DNA of 28,312 bases, taken from contig DCJC01000047.1 in NCBI GenBank assembly GCA_002317355.1, positions 1,693 to 30,004 on the forward strand, written 5' to 3'. The translations under genes and the position numbers were made by a program. Of this stretch, positions 9,371 to 15,812 are shown in pieces. Within the stretch, counting starts at the first letter, position 1. Each line of letters opens with the position of its first letter. The notes beneath the pieces are model-generated. The model was not told the DNA's origin, did not search any database, and was given only the letters and a program-made list of their open reading frames with translations. The stretch comes from Prevotellaceae bacterium UBA1710 (lineage in GTDB: Bacteria; Bacteroidota; Bacteroidia; Bacteroidales; Bacteroidaceae).

Positions 9371-9544
9371 AATTACAAATCACTAATTACAAATTACCCA
9401 ATTACGAATACGAAGAATAATTACAAATTACATAGTTTGCATCAGCATTCTCGAATATCTGTGCGGGGTTATCTATATGGGATTATCTATACGGGATTAT
9501 ACGCACCAACATATAGGAAATCAGGTAATTAGTAATTTGTAATT
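9371..9544. repeat. Inverted repeat bracketing a 134-bp spacer, with inner 14-bp repeats
   Basis: The left arm at 9371-9390 (AATTACAAATCACTAATTAC) and the right arm at 9525-9544 are reverse complements at 19 of 20 positions. Further AATTAC copies follow the left arm (to 9428). The arms lie 7 bp from the yggS start and 9 bp from the stop of the upstream gene, so the element exactly fills the spacer. Inside, GGGATTATCTATAC at 9479-9492 has a near copy before it (9466-9478) and a partial copy after it. I find no clear TAnnTTTG promoter inside in either orientation. Confidence 0.75.
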
Positions 9545-9553
9545 TATATAAGT

Positions 9554-10054
9554 TTACTGTGCCTGCTCCTCGTACTCTGGTTTTGCGTCTGGCTCGTTCT
9601 TTGACTTCAGAGCGTCATGCTGGAACACATCAATGATGCTGGTCTCGGCAATGTTGGAGATAACGTAATCCACCATTGTTGCACCCATCACCTCACCGAT
9701 ATACTTCACTGCCTGTGGGAGAGTGTGAGCCTGAACGAGATACATCACAGCAGAACGTTTCTCCTTCTGTGTCTTCTCATCGAAAGTGAGGAACTGGAGC
9801 TTTGCCTTGAACCAACGGTCGTCGTTGTTGAGGTCTGAGAAGAAAATCTCCTTATATGAAGCCTGCTTGATGTCCTTGATATTGAATTCGCCAGAGATAT
9901 ACACAGACATCTCCTCTGTGATAATGCTCTCTGCCTCTGTGAAGGTGAGAGCGTCAACTACATACTGCTCTGTCTCTGGTTTCATGGTGCCGTCGTCCTT
10001 CATCTTGTCATAACGCACCTTTACCTCATACCACTGTGATGTTATAGATTTCAT
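9554..10054 (-). CDS. DUF4494-like small protein
   Basis: A 166-aa soluble protein without signal peptide or membrane segment; I match it from memory to DUF4494, a Bacteroidota family of unknown function. The core has the pattern WYEVKVRYDKMKDDGTMK at the N-terminus, ALTFTEAE, and an acidic tail. A longer reading frame starts at 10090, but that position falls in the -7 promoter element at 10088-10095, upstream of the expected transcription start, so the ATG at 10052-10054 (MKSITSQWYE) is chosen. It is the first gene of the minus-strand unit leading to yggS, tamB and the nuclease-helicase, although the inverted-repeat spacer that follows may separate them. The linkage to yggS suggests a related role, but none is known. 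Confidence 0.75.
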   Translation of the reverse strand: MKSITSQWYEVKVRYDKMKDDGTMKPETEQYVVDALTFTEAESIITEEMSVYISGEFNIKDIKQASYKEIFFSDLNNDDRWFKAKLQFLTFDEKTQKEKRSAVMYLVQAHTLPQAVKYIGEVMGATMVDYVISNIAETSIIDVFQHDALKSKNEPDAKPEYEEQAQ

Positions 10055-10087
10055 TTTGATTTTTTTATTTTTAAAAACTTGTGAATG

Positions 10088-10095
10088 CAAAATTA
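10088..10095 (-). promoter_or_regulatory. Bacteroidota -7 element for the DUF4494-like gene
   Basis: Read on the minus strand this is TAATTTTG, matching TAnnTTTG. The expected transcription start is near 10082, about 28 nt before the chosen ATG. A -33 TTTG at the usual distance is not clear (closest is TTTC, 23 bp away). Confidence 0.55.
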
Positions 10096-10166
10096 CGAAA
10101 AAATCCCGTAAAACCGAAGAAATTTACATTATATTATAATTAATGTGGATTTTTAAGAAATATTAT

Positions 10167-10197
10167 TTTGATAAACGAATAGATTTCTGTATCTTTG
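10167..10197 (+). promoter_or_regulatory. Bacteroidota promoter of the aminotransferase gene
   Basis: TTTG at 10167-10170, a 19-bp spacer and TATCTTTG at 10190-10197 match the Bacteroides -33/-7 consensus exactly. Transcription should start near 10203, giving a leader of about 24 nt before the ATG at 10227. Confidence 0.8.
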
Positions 10198-10226
10198 CAC
10201 GTAAATTTATATAAATACATAAAAAA

Positions 10227-11432
10227 ATGCCAGAAATATCGGTTCGCGGACATGAGATGCCAGAGTCTCCTATCAGAAAACTCGCACCTCTCGCTGCCGC
10301 AGCAAAGAAGCGCGGAACTAAAGTATATCATCTGAACATCGGTCAGCCAGACCTGCCAACTCCGCAGGTGGGACTTGATGCTCTGAAGAATATCGACCGC
10401 ACAATACTTGAGTATTCACCTTCACAGGGTTATCAGACATATCGCGAGAAACTTGTTGGATATTACAAGAAGTACAACATCAATGTCACTGCTGATGATA
10501 TCATCATCACAAGCGGTGGCTCTGAGGCTGTGCTCTTCTCATTCATGGCTTGTCTGAATCCTGGTGACGAAATCATCGTGCCAGAACCTGCATACGCCAA
10601 CTACATGGCTTTTGCTATCTCTGCAGGTGCAAAGATTCGTACCATCGCCACTACAATCGACGAGGGTTTCTCTCTCCCAAAGGTTGAGAAGTTTGAGGAA
10701 CTTATCAACTCACGCACACGCGCCATTATGATATGTAATCCTAACAACCCAACGGGCTACCTCTACACACGTCGTGAGATGAACCAGATTCGTGACCTCG
10801 TGAAGAAGTACGACCTCTACCTCTTCTCTGACGAGGTTTACCGTGAGTATATCTACACAGGTTCACCTTATATCTCAGCCTGTCATCTTGAGGGTATCGA
10901 GGATAACGTTATTCTCATCGACTCTGTTTCAAAGAGATATTCTGAGTGTGGTATTCGTGTTGGTGCACTTATCACAAAGAATAAGGATGTGCGTGCAGCT
11001 GTTATGAAGTTCTGTCAGGCTCGTCTTTCTCCACCTCTCATCGGTCAGATTGTAGCAGAGGCATCACTCGATGCTCCTGAGGATTACTATCGTGACGTGT
11101 ATGATGAGTATGTAGAGCGCCGTAAGGTGCTTATCGACGGACTCAACCGCATCCCAGGCGTGTATTCTCCAATCCCAATGGGAGCATTCTATACGGTAGC
11201 AAAGCTTCCTGTGGATGACTCTGAGAAGTTCTGTCGCTGGTGTCTTGAGAAGTTCGAGTACGAAGGTGAGACCGTGATGATGGCTCCTGCCGCTGGTTTC
11301 TACACAACTCCTGGCGCTGGCATCAATCAGGTGCGTATAGCATACGTGCTTAAGAAGGATGACCTTGAGCGTGCCCTCGTTGTTCTGCGTAAGGCTCTTG
11401 AGGCTTACCCAGGTAGGGTAGATGCGGAGTAG
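10227..11432 (+). CDS. Class I/II PLP-dependent aminotransferase (aspartate aminotransferase-like)
   Basis: A 401-aa fold-I aminotransferase of usual length for the AspC/Iota group. Visible landmarks: GGSEAV (about 97-102) binding the PLP phosphate, NPNNPTG with N174, DEVY (D202, Y205), the Schiff-base lysine K236 in SVSKRYSECGIRVG, and R370 in NQVRIAY, which binds the substrate carboxylate. SVSKRYSECGIR replaces the more common SFSKxxxxxGxR form but keeps every needed residue. Substrate cannot be read from sequence; aspartate or another amino acid with 2-oxoglutarate is likely. It has its own consensus promoter and is followed, across a 7-bp repeat array, by the FtsX-type permease gene on the same strand, with which it may be co-transcribed. 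Confidence 0.92.
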   Translation: MPEISVRGHEMPESPIRKLAPLAAAAKKRGTKVYHLNIGQPDLPTPQVGLDALKNIDRTILEYSPSQGYQTYREKLVGYYKKYNINVTADDIIITSGGSEAVLFSFMACLNPGDEIIVPEPAYANYMAFAISAGAKIRTIATTIDEGFSLPKVEKFEELINSRTRAIMICNPNNPTGYLYTRREMNQIRDLVKKYDLYLFSDEVYREYIYTGSPYISACHLEGIEDNVILIDSVSKRYSECGIRVGALITKNKDVRAAVMKFCQARLSPPLIGQIVAEASLDAPEDYYRDVYDEYVERRKVLIDGLNRIPGVYSPIPMGAFYTVAKLPVDDSEKFCRWCLEKFEYEGETVMMAPAAGFYTTPGAGINQVRIAYVLKKDDLERALVVLRKALEAYPGRVDAE

Positions 11433-11435
11433 AGT

Positions 11436-11498
11436 GAGATTAGAGATTAAGGATTAGGGATTAAGGATTAGGGATTAAGGATTAGAGATTAGGGATTA
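11436..11498. repeat. Nine 7-bp tandem repeats directly before a start codon
   Basis: Nine heptamers of the form RRGATTA (GAGATTA, AGGATTA, GGGATTA) run without interruption from 11436 to 11498. They fill nearly the whole spacer, beginning 3 bp after the aminotransferase stop and ending 4 bp before the ATG of the permease gene, so the ribosome must load within or over the array. Confidence 0.93.
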
Positions 11499-11502
11499 GA
11501 GT

Positions 11503-12750
11503 ATGAACTTCCCTTTGTTTATAGCAAGGAAAATATATAATGGTGAGGGCGGCGGACAGAAAGTCAGTCGCCCTGCTATTCGTATTGCCACTATCGGTGT
11601 GGCTCTTGGTCTTGCCGTAATGCTCGTGTCTGTTGCCGTGGTGCTTGGCTTCAAGCATACCATTCGTGATAAGGTTACGGGATTTGGTAGCGACATAACA
11701 GTTGCCAACTTCTTCACACTCCAGACATCCGACGAGAAGCCTATCCAACTGAACGACTCAATGATGACCGTCTTAAAGAAAATTGAAGGCGTGAAGCATG
11801 TCCAGCGATATGCCATGACACAGGGTATCCTCAAGACCGATTCCGACTTCCTCGGCGTGGCCTTCAAGGGAGTAGGAGAGGAGTTTGACACTGCCTTCCT
11901 CTCACGAAATATGATTGAAGGTAGCATCCCTAAGTTCTCTGGGGAGAAGAGTGGAAATAAGATTCTCATATCGAAGATGATGGCCGACAAGCTGAACCTT
12001 CATGCAGGCTCTAAGGTTTATGGATATTTCATGACGGGCGATGATGTCAGAATGAGAAAATACACCGTGAGTGGTGTCTATCAGACCAACCTCCAGAAGT
12101 ATGATGAGACGATATGCTTCTCCGACCTGTTTAGCGTTACCAAACTGAACGGTTGGGAGGCAGACCAGGCTACTGGCGCAGAACTGTCGATAAAGAACTA
12201 CGATGAACTGGATAATGTTCTTCATACTGTCACCAAGAATGTGAATAAGCACGTTGACAGTTATGGTGAAACATACTGCTCAGCTACGGTGGAGGAACTC
12301 AATCCGCAGATATTCTCTTGGCTCGACCTTCTCGACCTTAATGTGTGGATTATCCTTGTGCTCATGGTATGTGTCACAGGCTTCACTATGATTAGCGGAC
12401 TCCTCATCATCATTCTTGAGCGAGTGCAGATGATAGGTGTTCTCAAGGCTCTGGGAGCAAAGAATGGTATGGTGCGCCGCACCTTCCTGTGGTTCGCCGT
12501 GTTTATCATCGGTAAGGGTATGGTGATAGGTAATATCCTTGGCATTGGCATCTGTCTGATACAGCACTACACAGGCATCGTGAAACTCGACCCTGCCACA
12601 TATTATGTAGCAGAAACACCAGTGGAGATTGACATCCCACTATTCCTTCTTGTCAACATCGCCACTCTGCTTGTCAGCGTGCTTGTCCTCATCATTCCGA
12701 GCTTCCTCGCCAGTCATATCCGACCAGCTCAGTCCATGCGCTACGAGTAA
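11503..12750 (+). CDS. LolC/LolE-type FtsX-domain ABC transporter permease
   Basis: A 415-aa inner-membrane protein with the LolC/E plan: a short cytoplasmic start, one membrane segment (about 27-50), a periplasmic domain of about 230 residues, and three further segments (about 281-304, 327-352, 379-402). The stretch ERVQMIGVLKALGAKNGMV between segments 2 and 3 is the FtsX-family coupling region that contacts the ATPase. The C-terminus RPAQSMRYE is typical of this group. Known LolCDE transporters release lipoproteins from the inner membrane toward LolA; MacB-like export is an alternative. No ATPase gene is adjacent, so the ATPase must be encoded elsewhere. The start is the ATG 4 bp after the heptamer array. 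The last 111 bp overlap the convergent gene at 12640-13305. Confidence 0.87.
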   Translation: MNFPLFIARKIYNGEGGGQKVSRPAIRIATIGVALGLAVMLVSVAVVLGFKHTIRDKVTGFGSDITVANFFTLQTSDEKPIQLNDSMMTVLKKIEGVKHVQRYAMTQGILKTDSDFLGVAFKGVGEEFDTAFLSRNMIEGSIPKFSGEKSGNKILISKMMADKLNLHAGSKVYGYFMTGDDVRMRKYTVSGVYQTNLQKYDETICFSDLFSVTKLNGWEADQATGAELSIKNYDELDNVLHTVTKNVNKHVDSYGETYCSATVEELNPQIFSWLDLLDLNVWIILVLMVCVTGFTMISGLLIIILERVQMIGVLKALGAKNGMVRRTFLWFAVFIIGKGMVIGNILGIGICLIQHYTGIVKLDPATYYVAETPVEIDIPLFLLVNIATLLVSVLVLIIPSFLASHIRPAQSMRYE

Positions 12751-13305
12751 TGCCTTGAGCATGTTCTCTGTCTGCTTCCTTCGGGCACGAGTCTCAGGAA
12801 TGCTCATATCGGCTTTCTCAAACCATTTGTTGGCAAGACGGAAGTTCTCTATCTGAATGGTGTCCGACTGCATCATCATTCCGCAGCATCCCATTCGATA
12901 GTAGATATCGCCCTTCTCACGTTCAAAAGCCACAGGAAGTGTCATTTCATAGTAGGATAGGGCAGTGGCATAGTCTCCTAAGAGAAAGTGGCTCTCAGCA
13001 CATGAATAATAGCAGATTCCGCGCTCATGAGGTGGGAATGGCTCAAGATGAGGAATGATACTGTCAAGCACCTCGGCTGCATGTGGATAGTCCTGTTCCT
13101 TGTAGTAGCAAACACCCATATAGGCATAGAAGCGAGGGTTGAGCTGATACTTCTTTGCCAGTCCCTGAAACAATATCAGGGCTTCGTGGTATTTCTCACC
13201 ACCGAAGTATTCTATAGCCTTTCCAAGCTTCTCCGACTCCTTCATCTGTGCATCCACGGATAGGGTAGAGACGACAAGAAATATGATTAATGCTACTTTC
13301 TTCAA
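12640..13305 (-). CDS. Exported tetratricopeptide-repeat protein
   Basis: A 221-aa protein with an N-terminal signal peptide (MKKVALIIFLVVSTLSVDAQ, cleavage likely after the A or Q near residue 19-20) and at least three TPR-like helical pairs: about 27-60 (AIEYFGGEKYHEALILF), 61-88 (AYMGVCYYKEQDYPHAAEVL) and 97-125 (CYYSCAESHFLLGDYATALSYYE). The start is TTG at 13303-13305; no ATG gives the signal peptide, so TTG is preferred. A charged tail follows (EEARNDEDKHADK). Residues from about 186 to the end are encoded antisense to the last 37 codons of the permease gene. A good promoter lies just upstream on the minus strand. TPR domains bind other proteins; the partner here is not known. Confidence 0.82.
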   Translation of the reverse strand: MKKVALIIFLVVSTLSVDAQMKESEKLGKAIEYFGGEKYHEALILFQGLAKKYQLNPRFYAYMGVCYYKEQDYPHAAEVLDSIIPHLEPFPPHERGICYYSCAESHFLLGDYATALSYYEMTLPVAFEREKGDIYYRMGCCGMMMQSDTIQIENFRLANKWFEKADMSIPETRARRKQTENMLKALLVAHGLSWSDMTGEEARNDEDKHADKQSGDVDKKE

Positions 13306-13330
13306 TGCTTAACAATAATGGTTTCGCATG

Positions 13331-13360
13331 CAAAGGTAGTTATTTTTCTTCAAAAACAAA
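13331..13360 (-). promoter_or_regulatory. Promoter of the TPR protein gene
   Basis: On the minus strand TTTG (13357-13360), 18 bp and TACCTTTG (13331-13338) match the Bacteroides consensus with a spacer one base short. Transcription should start near 13325, about 20 nt before the TTG start codon at 13305, which supports that start. Confidence 0.68.
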
Positions 13361-13365
13361 TATAT

Positions 13366-13983
13366 ATGAAAAGAATATTTACTATATTAGCTCTTGCAGC
13401 ATCAACAATAGGTATGCAGGCGCAAAGCCTGGAGCAGTTCTTCTGTAGCACACCTGACAGCATACAGCCATACATCAAGAAACTTGACCGCGAGGCACTG
13501 GTACTGAGCGTTGACAGGACGAAAGACACCCTGGCTACAATGACCATAGCCATGGGAGGCGATATGACACTTACACACCTCTCTCCATCCCTCATCGTCT
13601 TCCATCCTTCAAAGGTGCTCACAATGGAATATGCCCAGCTTCCAGCAGAGGGTGATTCCGTATATTGCGTCATCTCCACCTATAAGGCTCCAGAGGCTGA
13701 GAGCAACGTGAACATCTACAGTAAGGATTGGAAACTGCTCTCTTCACTCGATATCTCCGACAAGGCGAAACTTGCTCGACCAGACACCATTTCCGAAGCC
13801 CGATTCGATGAAATCATCAAGTCGCAGGACTTCAAGATGACAGTGGCAAACATTGACAAGAATGACTCCCAGACCCTCAACGTGCAGTTCTCAATGCCAA
13901 TGATGGATTCGGAAGAGAAAAAGGCATTTTTACCTATTAATTTGCAAACAACCCTTAAATGGGATGGTAAAACATTTAATTAA
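13366..13983 (+). CDS. Exported DUF3256-like protein
   Basis: A 205-aa protein with a clear signal peptide (MKRIFTILALAASTIGMQAQ) and no later membrane segment. An upstream in-frame codon at 13318 would add 16 residues in front of the signal peptide, so the ATG at 13366 is chosen. I place it, from memory and with moderate certainty, in DUF3256, a Bacteroidales family of unknown function of about this size. The body is beta-rich with the features MDxxxDTLATMTIAMGGD-like central strand and a C-terminal strand ending LKWDGKTFN. It is divergent from the TPR gene, sharing a 60-bp promoter region, and both products are predicted periplasmic. It could also be a generic outer-surface beta protein. 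Confidence 0.72.
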   Translation: MKRIFTILALAASTIGMQAQSLEQFFCSTPDSIQPYIKKLDREALVLSVDRTKDTLATMTIAMGGDMTLTHLSPSLIVFHPSKVLTMEYAQLPAEGDSVYCVISTYKAPEAESNVNIYSKDWKLLSSLDISDKAKLARPDTISEARFDEIIKSQDFKMTVANIDKNDSQTLNVQFSMPMMDSEEKKAFLPINLQTTLKWDGKTFN

Positions 13984-14015
13984 TGTAAAAATCAGAAAGA
14001 AAAATATAGAAAACT

Positions 14016-14046
14016 CTTGCAAGTTAGAAAATAATTAGTAACTTTG
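14016..14046 (+). promoter_or_regulatory. Promoter of the putative small RNA
   Basis: CTTG (14016-14019), a 19-bp spacer and TAACTTTG (14039-14046) fit the Bacteroides -33/-7 pattern with one mismatch. The expected start is near 14052. No reading frame follows before the terminator. Confidence 0.68.
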
Positions 14047-14051
14047 CATCG

Positions 14052-14122
14052 TGTTTTTCATGGTATTAGATTATTAAGGTTAATAAAGATTGGTTTGTCG
14101 CGACGATAAGCCAATTTTTTTT
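14052..14122 (+). ncRNA. Putative small RNA of about 70 nt
   Basis: A promoter and an intrinsic terminator enclose about 70 nt with no open reading frame. The body contains a perfect dyad at 14071-14086 (TTATTAA, GG, TTAATAA) and ends in the terminator stem. The stretch TTTTTCATGGTATTAGATT followed by AAGGTTAA resembles an intergenic transcript element I associate, from memory only, with several Bacteroidales genomes. It could be a regulatory RNA or a transcribed leader whose transcript ends here. The 5' end is inferred from the promoter, not observed. Confidence 0.6.
14089..14122 (+). terminator. Strong intrinsic terminator of the putative small RNA
   Basis: A 12-bp stem (ATTGGTTTGTCG at 14089-14100, CGATAAGCCAAT at 14104-14115, two G-U pairs) with a 3-nt loop is followed at once by a run of seven T. 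Confidence 0.85.
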
Positions 14123-14158
14123 GTCCCCCATCTCAAGGTCTTTTGAGGTAGGGGACAA
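14121..14158. terminator. Second long hairpin, probably a back-up or bidirectional terminator
   Basis: Two 16-nt arms (14121-14136, beginning TTGTCCCC, and 14143-14158, ending GGGGACAA) pair with one mismatch and one wobble around a 6-nt loop. It overlaps the T run of the first terminator by 2 nt, and TTTCGTTTT follows. In the minus direction it would face transcripts from the DUF6266-like gene. Confidence 0.65.
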
Positions 14159-14194
14159 TTTCGTTTTAATAGAAGAAGCCAAAGCCCACCCTAA

Positions 14195-14211
14195 CCCTCC
14201 CAAAGGGAGGG
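14195..14211. repeat. REP-like hairpin at the left border of the accessory cassette
   Basis: CCCTCCC, AAA, GGGAGGG forms a perfect 7-bp stem. A similar hairpin lies just after the primase-helicase gene at 19114-19130, so the two bracket the cassette. Pyrimidine-rich hairpins of this kind are, from memory, frequent intergenic repeats in Bacteroidota. Confidence 0.6.
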
Positions 14212-14245
14212 AACTTTATATACTCTGGATATCCCTCTGGGGATT

Positions 14246-14298
14246 ATTGAAATATTGAAATATTGAAATATTGAAATGGGTGATGGGTGATGGGTGAT
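14246..14298. repeat. Two abutting tandem arrays: ATTGAAAT x4 and GGGTGAT x3
   Basis: Four exact ATTGAAAT octamers run from 14246 to 14277 and three exact GGGTGAT heptamers follow from 14278 to 14298. The octamer recurs in reverse orientation at 19224-19256 beyond the other end of the cassette and in both orientations at 15552-15716. Confidence 0.93.
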
Positions 14299-14325
14299 GG
14301 CGGTTTGCCCTTCCAGGTTCGTGCA

Positions 14326-14343
14326 GGAACCAAACTTGGTTCC
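14326..14343. repeat. 18-bp near-perfect palindrome
   Basis: GGAACCAA, AC, TTGGTTCC. An overlapping hairpin GGTTC/GAACC shares its left arm. The gap from 14160 to 14428 holds only this, the hairpin at 14195 and the arrays at 14246; no gene is supported there. Confidence 0.75.
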
Positions 14344-14428
14344 CGAAACATGGAGAATGCTCACCGCCCTCAACAGTAACTTAATTATAACTTATCAATC
14401 TGAATTTATAATTTATGAATCATTCTGG

Positions 14429-15340
14429 TTAGAGGCTGTCATTACCACCTGTGTTCCCGTTAGCGTTCCCGTTAATGTTCCCGTTCCCGTTATCGTTCAC
14501 GTCAGGAGTGAGGAACGCGCTGTCACCTACGCCGTAGCTGTTCATAGCGAGGAGGAGAGCAGCATCACCCTGATACTCACTGAGCTTGCTGTTGGCATCG
14601 ATGAGAGACTGTGAGCTGACGAGAGTCTTGCCGTTGCTCTTGCGAGAGTGGACCCAGGCGAAGACACAATCACCGTCGTTGCCTGAATGACCTACACAGC
14701 CATCTACGGTAGAGAAACCGTTCTTAGGCACGATGTCCCAGAGCTTCGCATCATTAGAAGCATCAAGGATAACTGAGTTCGCCTTGAACTGGCAGTAAGG
14801 GATTCCTGTAGCTTCGTTCACTTTCTGCTTGATGATGAAGTAGGATACCTGGTCGCCGTAGCGGAAGTCAGGGTTGTTGTCCACGACAGCCTTTGAAAAG
14901 GCTGACACGGTGGTAGAAGCACCGAGAGTGAGGTCTGCTACGAAGATGTTTGTAGCTGCGTTTCTGCCTTCGCCAGTTATTACGATTGAAGGGAGAGAGC
15001 CCTGAGTAATCTGATAAGGAGCTGCCACACAAGCACCACCTGCCACTTGAGACTTGGTGAGATAGACTGGAGTCTGTTGCATGTTGACCTTCACGAACAT
15101 ATTGAAGTCACTGTTTGCGATTGGCTTTGACTCGAAGCCGTTCTTGAGCAATGGCCTGATGCCTTTGTACATTGCCGTGATGTTAGTGATTCTTGTACGT
15201 ACGGCCATTTGACCAGGAGTACGAGGATTCTTCACCTCACGTACTTTTTCACTTACGATAGTGAGACCGTTCACTTGCTTGAAGGTGAGCTGTCCTGCAG
15301 AACCCTTCATCTTTGATACTATACCATTAAGTATTGCCAT
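14429..15340 (-). CDS. DUF6266-like protein with Asn-Gly repeat tail
   Basis: A 303-aa protein without a signal peptide. The N-terminus (MAILNGIVSKMKGSAGQLTF, then NPRTPGQMAVRTR at about 38-50) resembles the Gly-Lys-Val-Gly start and NPRTxxQ motif I associate with DUF6266, a Bacteroidota family of unknown function; this is a match from memory. The centre is beta-rich and contains few Cys (103, 183, 215, 225). The last 20 residues are almost pure Asn/Gly (about 283-300), encoded by tandem hexamers at 14453-14500. It is transcribed away from the sigma-factor operon across a structured 440-bp AT-rich region. No consensus -7 box was found upstream, so it may use another sigma factor, perhaps the one encoded next door; that is inference. 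A structural or surface role is possible. Confidence 0.7.
   Translation of the reverse strand: MAILNGIVSKMKGSAGQLTFKQVNGLTIVSEKVREVKNPRTPGQMAVRTRITNITAMYKGIRPLLKNGFESKPIANSDFNMFVKVNMQQTPVYLTKSQVAGGACVAAPYQITQGSLPSIVITGEGRNAATNIFVADLTLGASTTVSAFSKAVVDNNPDFRYGDQVSYFIIKQKVNEATGIPYCQFKANSVILDASNDAKLWDIVPKNGFSTVDGCVGHSGNDGDCVFAWVHSRKSNGKTLVSSQSLIDANSKLSEYQGDAALLLAMNSYGVGDSAFLTPDVNDNGNGNINGNANGNTGGNDSL
14453..14500. repeat. In-frame hexamer repeats coding the Asn-Gly tail
   Basis: Eight hexamers starting GTT (GTTCCC, GTTAGC, GTTCCC, GTTAAT, GTTCCC, GTTCCC, GTTATC, GTTCAC on the plus strand) encode alternating Gly/Asn pairs. Because the unit is 6 bp, gain or loss changes tail length without breaking the frame. 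Confidence 0.9.
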
Positions 15341-15402
15341 TTTTGTTTAAGTTTGAATTTGTTATTAGTTAGTTGTAGTTTGCTTTATTTAAGGCCTTGA
15401 TA

Positions 15403-15416
15403 GGGGGGAGGGGGGG
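15403..15416. repeat. Guanine tract upstream of the DUF6266-like gene
   Basis: Thirteen of 14 bases are G (six G, one A, seven G), lying 63-76 bp upstream of the ATG at 15340. Such a tract can slip during replication and could form a G-quadruplex on the plus strand. Confidence 0.85.
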
Positions 15417-15495
15417 ATTTACACCTGACTTACCCCTTTGTTAGTGCTTACCAACATATAAGTATAATACATATACCTCTTTATTATATATATCC

Positions 15496-15534
15496 AAAAA
15501 GTGGGAAAATGGGAAGGCCTCAAAGCCACTTTTT
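15496..15534. terminator. Possible bidirectional terminator in the divergent region
   Basis: AAAAAGTGG (15496-15504) pairs with CCACTTTTT (15526-15534), and more T follow (to 15537). A competing inner GGC/GCC pair lies within the loop. No transcript obviously needing a terminator is seen, so it may instead be part of the nested inverted structure centred near 15635. Confidence 0.4.
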
Positions 15535-15551
15535 TTTGAAAAACTTTTTTT

Positions 15552-15716
15552 ATTTCAATAATTTCAATATTTCAAAAACTTTTTTGGTATATATAAAACA
15601 TTGATTAGAGTTTAATATCTTATATATAATTATTTATAATTATATATAAGATATTAACATTTTAAGACACATATTGTTAATCAATTTTCTTATTGAAATA
15701 ATTGAAATATTGAAAT
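15552..15716. repeat. Nested inverted structure: octamer arrays around a 46-bp AT palindrome
   Basis: Three ATTTCAAT-type octamers at 15552-15576 face three ATTGAAAT octamers at 15692-15716. Between them ATTGATTA (15600-15607) faces TAATCAAT (15678-15685), and at the centre 15612-15657 is a palindrome with two perfect 22-nt arms (beginning TTAATATCTT) and a 2-nt middle. Except for C/G pairs near its ends the palindrome is all A/T. The centres of the outer arrays and of the palindrome agree within about 1 bp. The whole lies between the divergent DUF6266-like and sigma-factor genes. The gap 15341-15812 holds no gene; it holds this, the G tract, the hairpin at 15496 and the promoter at 15760. 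Confidence 0.9.
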
Positions 15717-15759
15717 GAATCCTTAAGTTCGTTTTTTGTAAAAAAAGCCAAAGTTGGCC

Positions 15760-15790
15760 TTTGTAGTCTCAGAAAAAAGTTGTATATTTG
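15760..15790 (+). promoter_or_regulatory. Promoter of the sigma-factor operon with an overlapping dyad
   Basis: TTTG (15760-15763), 19 bp and TATATTTG (15783-15790) match the Bacteroides consensus exactly. An imperfect dyad at 15744-15762 (AAAGCCAA, AG, TTGGCCTTT) runs into the -33 box and is a candidate operator. Transcription should start near 15796. Confidence 0.78.
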
Positions 15791-15812
15791 TACTTGTAAA
15801 AAAACAAAAGAC

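Noticed and set aside
14297..14350. A tRNA-like fold from GGTTC and GGAACC pairs
   Set aside because: The pairs form a simple palindrome; no acceptor stem, D-arm or anticodon arm can be drawn.
14191..14373. 60-codon minus-strand frame in the spacer
   Set aside because: It is built from the REP-like hairpin, the octamer and heptamer arrays and the palindrome, and has no protein-like composition.
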